Source: Apostichopus japonicus
Lineage: Eukaryota; Echinodermata; Holothuroidea; Aspidochirotida; Stichopodidae
Assembly (NCBI RefSeq): GCF_037975245.1
Contig: NC_092576.1
Coordinates: 24,324,111-24,388,110, forward strand
Direction of reading: 5' to 3'
DNA: 64,000 nt
Part shown: positions 61,783-64,000 of the stretch, in pieces
Layout: every line of letters starts with the position of its first letter
How positions within the stretch are numbered: position 1 is the first letter of the stretch
Notes under the pieces: generated by a model
The model's database searches: none
What the model saw: only the letters and a program-made list of their open reading frames with translations
What the model was told of the DNA's origin: nothing
Translations under genes and position numbers: made by a program

Positions 61783-64000
61783 GTAAGTTAATGTTTGCTG
61801 CCTGCTCTGGTCTTGTTATTCTTATGTCTCTGTGACTAGCTCTGTATTAAAACTAGGACTAAAACAGCTATCCAAGAACCCTGGTAAGTTAATGTTTGCT
61901 GCCTGCTCTGGTCTTGTTATTCTTATGTCTCTGTGACTAGCTCTGTATTAAAACTAGGACTAAAACAGCTATCCAAGAACCCTGGTAAGTTAATGTTTGC
62001 TGCCTGCTCTGGTCTTGTTATTCTTATGTCTCTGTGACTAGCTCTGTATTAAAGCTAGGACTAAAACAGCTATCCAAGAACCCTGGTAAGTTAATGTTTG
62101 CTGCCTGCTCTGGTCTTGTTATACTTATGTCTCTGTGACTAGCTCTGTATTAAAGCTAGGACTAAAACAGCTATCCAAGAACCCTGGTAAGTTAATGTTT
62201 GCTGCCTGCTCTGGTCTTATTATACTTATGTCTCTGTGACTAGCTCTGTATTAAAGCTAGGACTAAAACAGCTATCCAAGAACCCTGGTAAGTTATGTTT
62301 GCTGCCTGCTCTGGTCTTATTATACTTATGTCTCTGTGACTAGCTCTGTATTAAAGCTAGGACTAAAACAGCTATCCAAGAACCCTGGTAAGTTAATGTT
62401 TGCTGCCTGCTCTGGTCTTGTTATACTTATGTCTCTGTGACTAGCTCTGTATTAAAGCTAGGACTAAAACAGCTATCCAAGAACCCTGGTAAGTTAATGT
62501 TTGCTGCCTGCTCTGGTCTTGTTATACTTATGTCTCTGTGACTAGCTCTGTATTAAAGCTAGGACTAAAACAGCTATCCAAGAACCTTGGTAAGTTAATG
62601 TTTGCTGCCTGCTCTGGTCTTGTTATACTTATGTCTCTGTGACTAGCTCTGTATTAAAGCTAGGACTAAAACAGCTATCCAAGAACCTTGGTAAGTTAAT
62701 GTTTGCTGCCTGCTCTGGTCTTGTTATTCTTATGTCTCTGTGACTAGCTCTGTATTAAAACTAGGACTAAAACAGCTATCCAAGAACCCTGGTAAGTTAA
62801 TGTTTGCTGCCTGCTCTGGTCTTGTTATACTTATGTCTCTGTGACTAGCTCTGTATTAAAACTAGGACTAAAACAGCTATCCAAGAACCCTGGTAAGTTA
62901 ATGTTTGCTGCCTGCTCTGGTCTTGTTATACTTATGTCTCTGTGACTAGCTCTGTATTTAAAGCTAGGACTAAAACAGCTATCCAAGAACCCTGGTAAGT
63001 TAATGTTTGCTGCCTGCTCTGGTCTTGTTATACTTATGTCTCTGTGACTAGCTCTGTATTAAAGCTAGGACTAAAACAGCTATCCAAGAACCCTGGTAAG
63101 TTAATGTTTGCTGCCTGCTCTGGTCTTATTATACTTATGTCTCTGTGACTAGCTCTGTATTAAAGCTAGGACTAAAACAGCTATCCAAGAACCCTGGTAA
63201 GTTAATGTTTGCTGCCTGCTCTGGTCTTGTTATACTTATGTCTCTGTGACTAGCTCTGTATTAAAGCTAGGACTAAAACAGCTATCCAAGAACCCTGGTA
63301 AGTTAATGTTTGCTGCCTGCTCTGGTCTTGTTATTCTTATGTCTCTGTGACTAGCTCTGTATTAAAACTAGGACTAAAACAGCTATCCGAGAACCCTGGT
63401 AAGTTAATGTTTGCTGCCTGCTCTGGTCTTGTTATTCTTATGTCTCTGTGACTAGCTCTGTATTAAAACTAGGACTAAAACAGCTATCCGAGAACCCTGG
63501 TAAGTTAATGTTTGCTGCCTGCTCTGGTCTTGTTATACTTATGTCTCTGTGACTAGCTCTGTATTAAAGCTAGGACTAAAACAGCTATCCGAGAACCCTG
63601 GTAAGTTAATGTTTGCTGCCTGCTCTGGTCTTGTTATACTTATGTCTCTGTGACTAGCTCTGTATTAAAGCTAGGACTAAAACAGCTATCCAAGAACCCT
63701 GGTAAGTTAATGTTTGCTGCCTGCTCTGGTCTTGTTATACTTATGTCTCTGTGACTAGCTCTGTATTAAAGCTAGGACTAAAACAGCTATCCAAGAACCC
63801 TGGTAAGTTAATGTTTGCTGCCTGCTCTGGTCTTGTTATACTTATGTCTCTGTGACTAGCTCTGTATTAAAGCTAGGACTAAAACAGCTATCCAAGAACC
63901 CTGGTAAGTTAATGTTTGCTGCCTGCTCTGGTCTTGTTATACTTATGTCTCTGTGACTAGCTCTGTATTAAAGCTAGGACTAAAACAGCTATCCAAGAAC
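61761..64000 (+). repeat. 101-bp tandem array of exon 11's 3' end plus 5' splice site, about 22 copies
   Basis: Each unit holds the last 22 nt of exon 11 (AAACAGCTATCCAAGAACCC and TG), the donor GTAAGT and 79 nt of intron up to CTAGGACT. Copies start at 61761, 61862 and 61963 and continue to the window end with few substitutions (GAAC to GAAC/CTTGG, CAAG to CGAG). The array is cut by the window edge. Confidence 0.97.

Overview
This is animal nuclear DNA: AT-rich, with intron-split genes bounded by GT/AG sites, microsatellites and minisatellites, and many short DNA transposons and truncated LINEs. Gene content and repeat style suggest a marine invertebrate, probably a deuterostome such as an echinoderm. 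The species assignment is an inference and weak. I assembled three multi-exon genes and one broken gene by following splice sites and reading phase by hand.

Minus strand, 5.1-18.4 kb: a six-exon gene for a predicted 929-residue protein. Its first two short exons join into a motif matching the Scm3/HJURP domain, the CENP-A histone chaperone fold. The rest is a long Ser/Pro- and Glu-rich tail with an acidic SDEE repeat. Its introns hold five different minisatellites, and its promoter carries an E2F octamer and a CHR-like element. Minus strand, 23.7-26.0 kb: a two-exon type II membrane glycosyltransferase with a DxD motif. Its intron contains a 185-bp near-perfect palindrome flanked by (TA)n.

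Plus strand, 37.1 kb to the window end: eleven coding exons of a BICRA/BICRAL (GLTSCR1) homologue, a subunit of the non-canonical BAF chromatin remodeller. The first 1543 residues are present, from the conserved N-terminal motif to most of the GLTSCR1 domain; the 3' end lies beyond the window. Its 8.4-kb intron holds an antisense, frameshifted BEN-domain gene remnant. The same intron holds a 5.3-kb satellite-like element packed with AGGTCA nuclear-receptor half-sites. The last visible exon is followed by about 22 tandem copies of its own 3' end plus 5' splice site, running to the end of the window.

Between the genes (18.5-23.7 and 26.0-37.1 kb) I see no coding sequence, only nested TIR transposons, hAT-type MITEs with exact 8-bp target duplications, TTAA-flanked MITEs, LINE 3' ends and foldback elements. 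The two main genes both act on chromatin (centromere deposition and remodelling), but nothing in the sequence shows that they are functionally linked.
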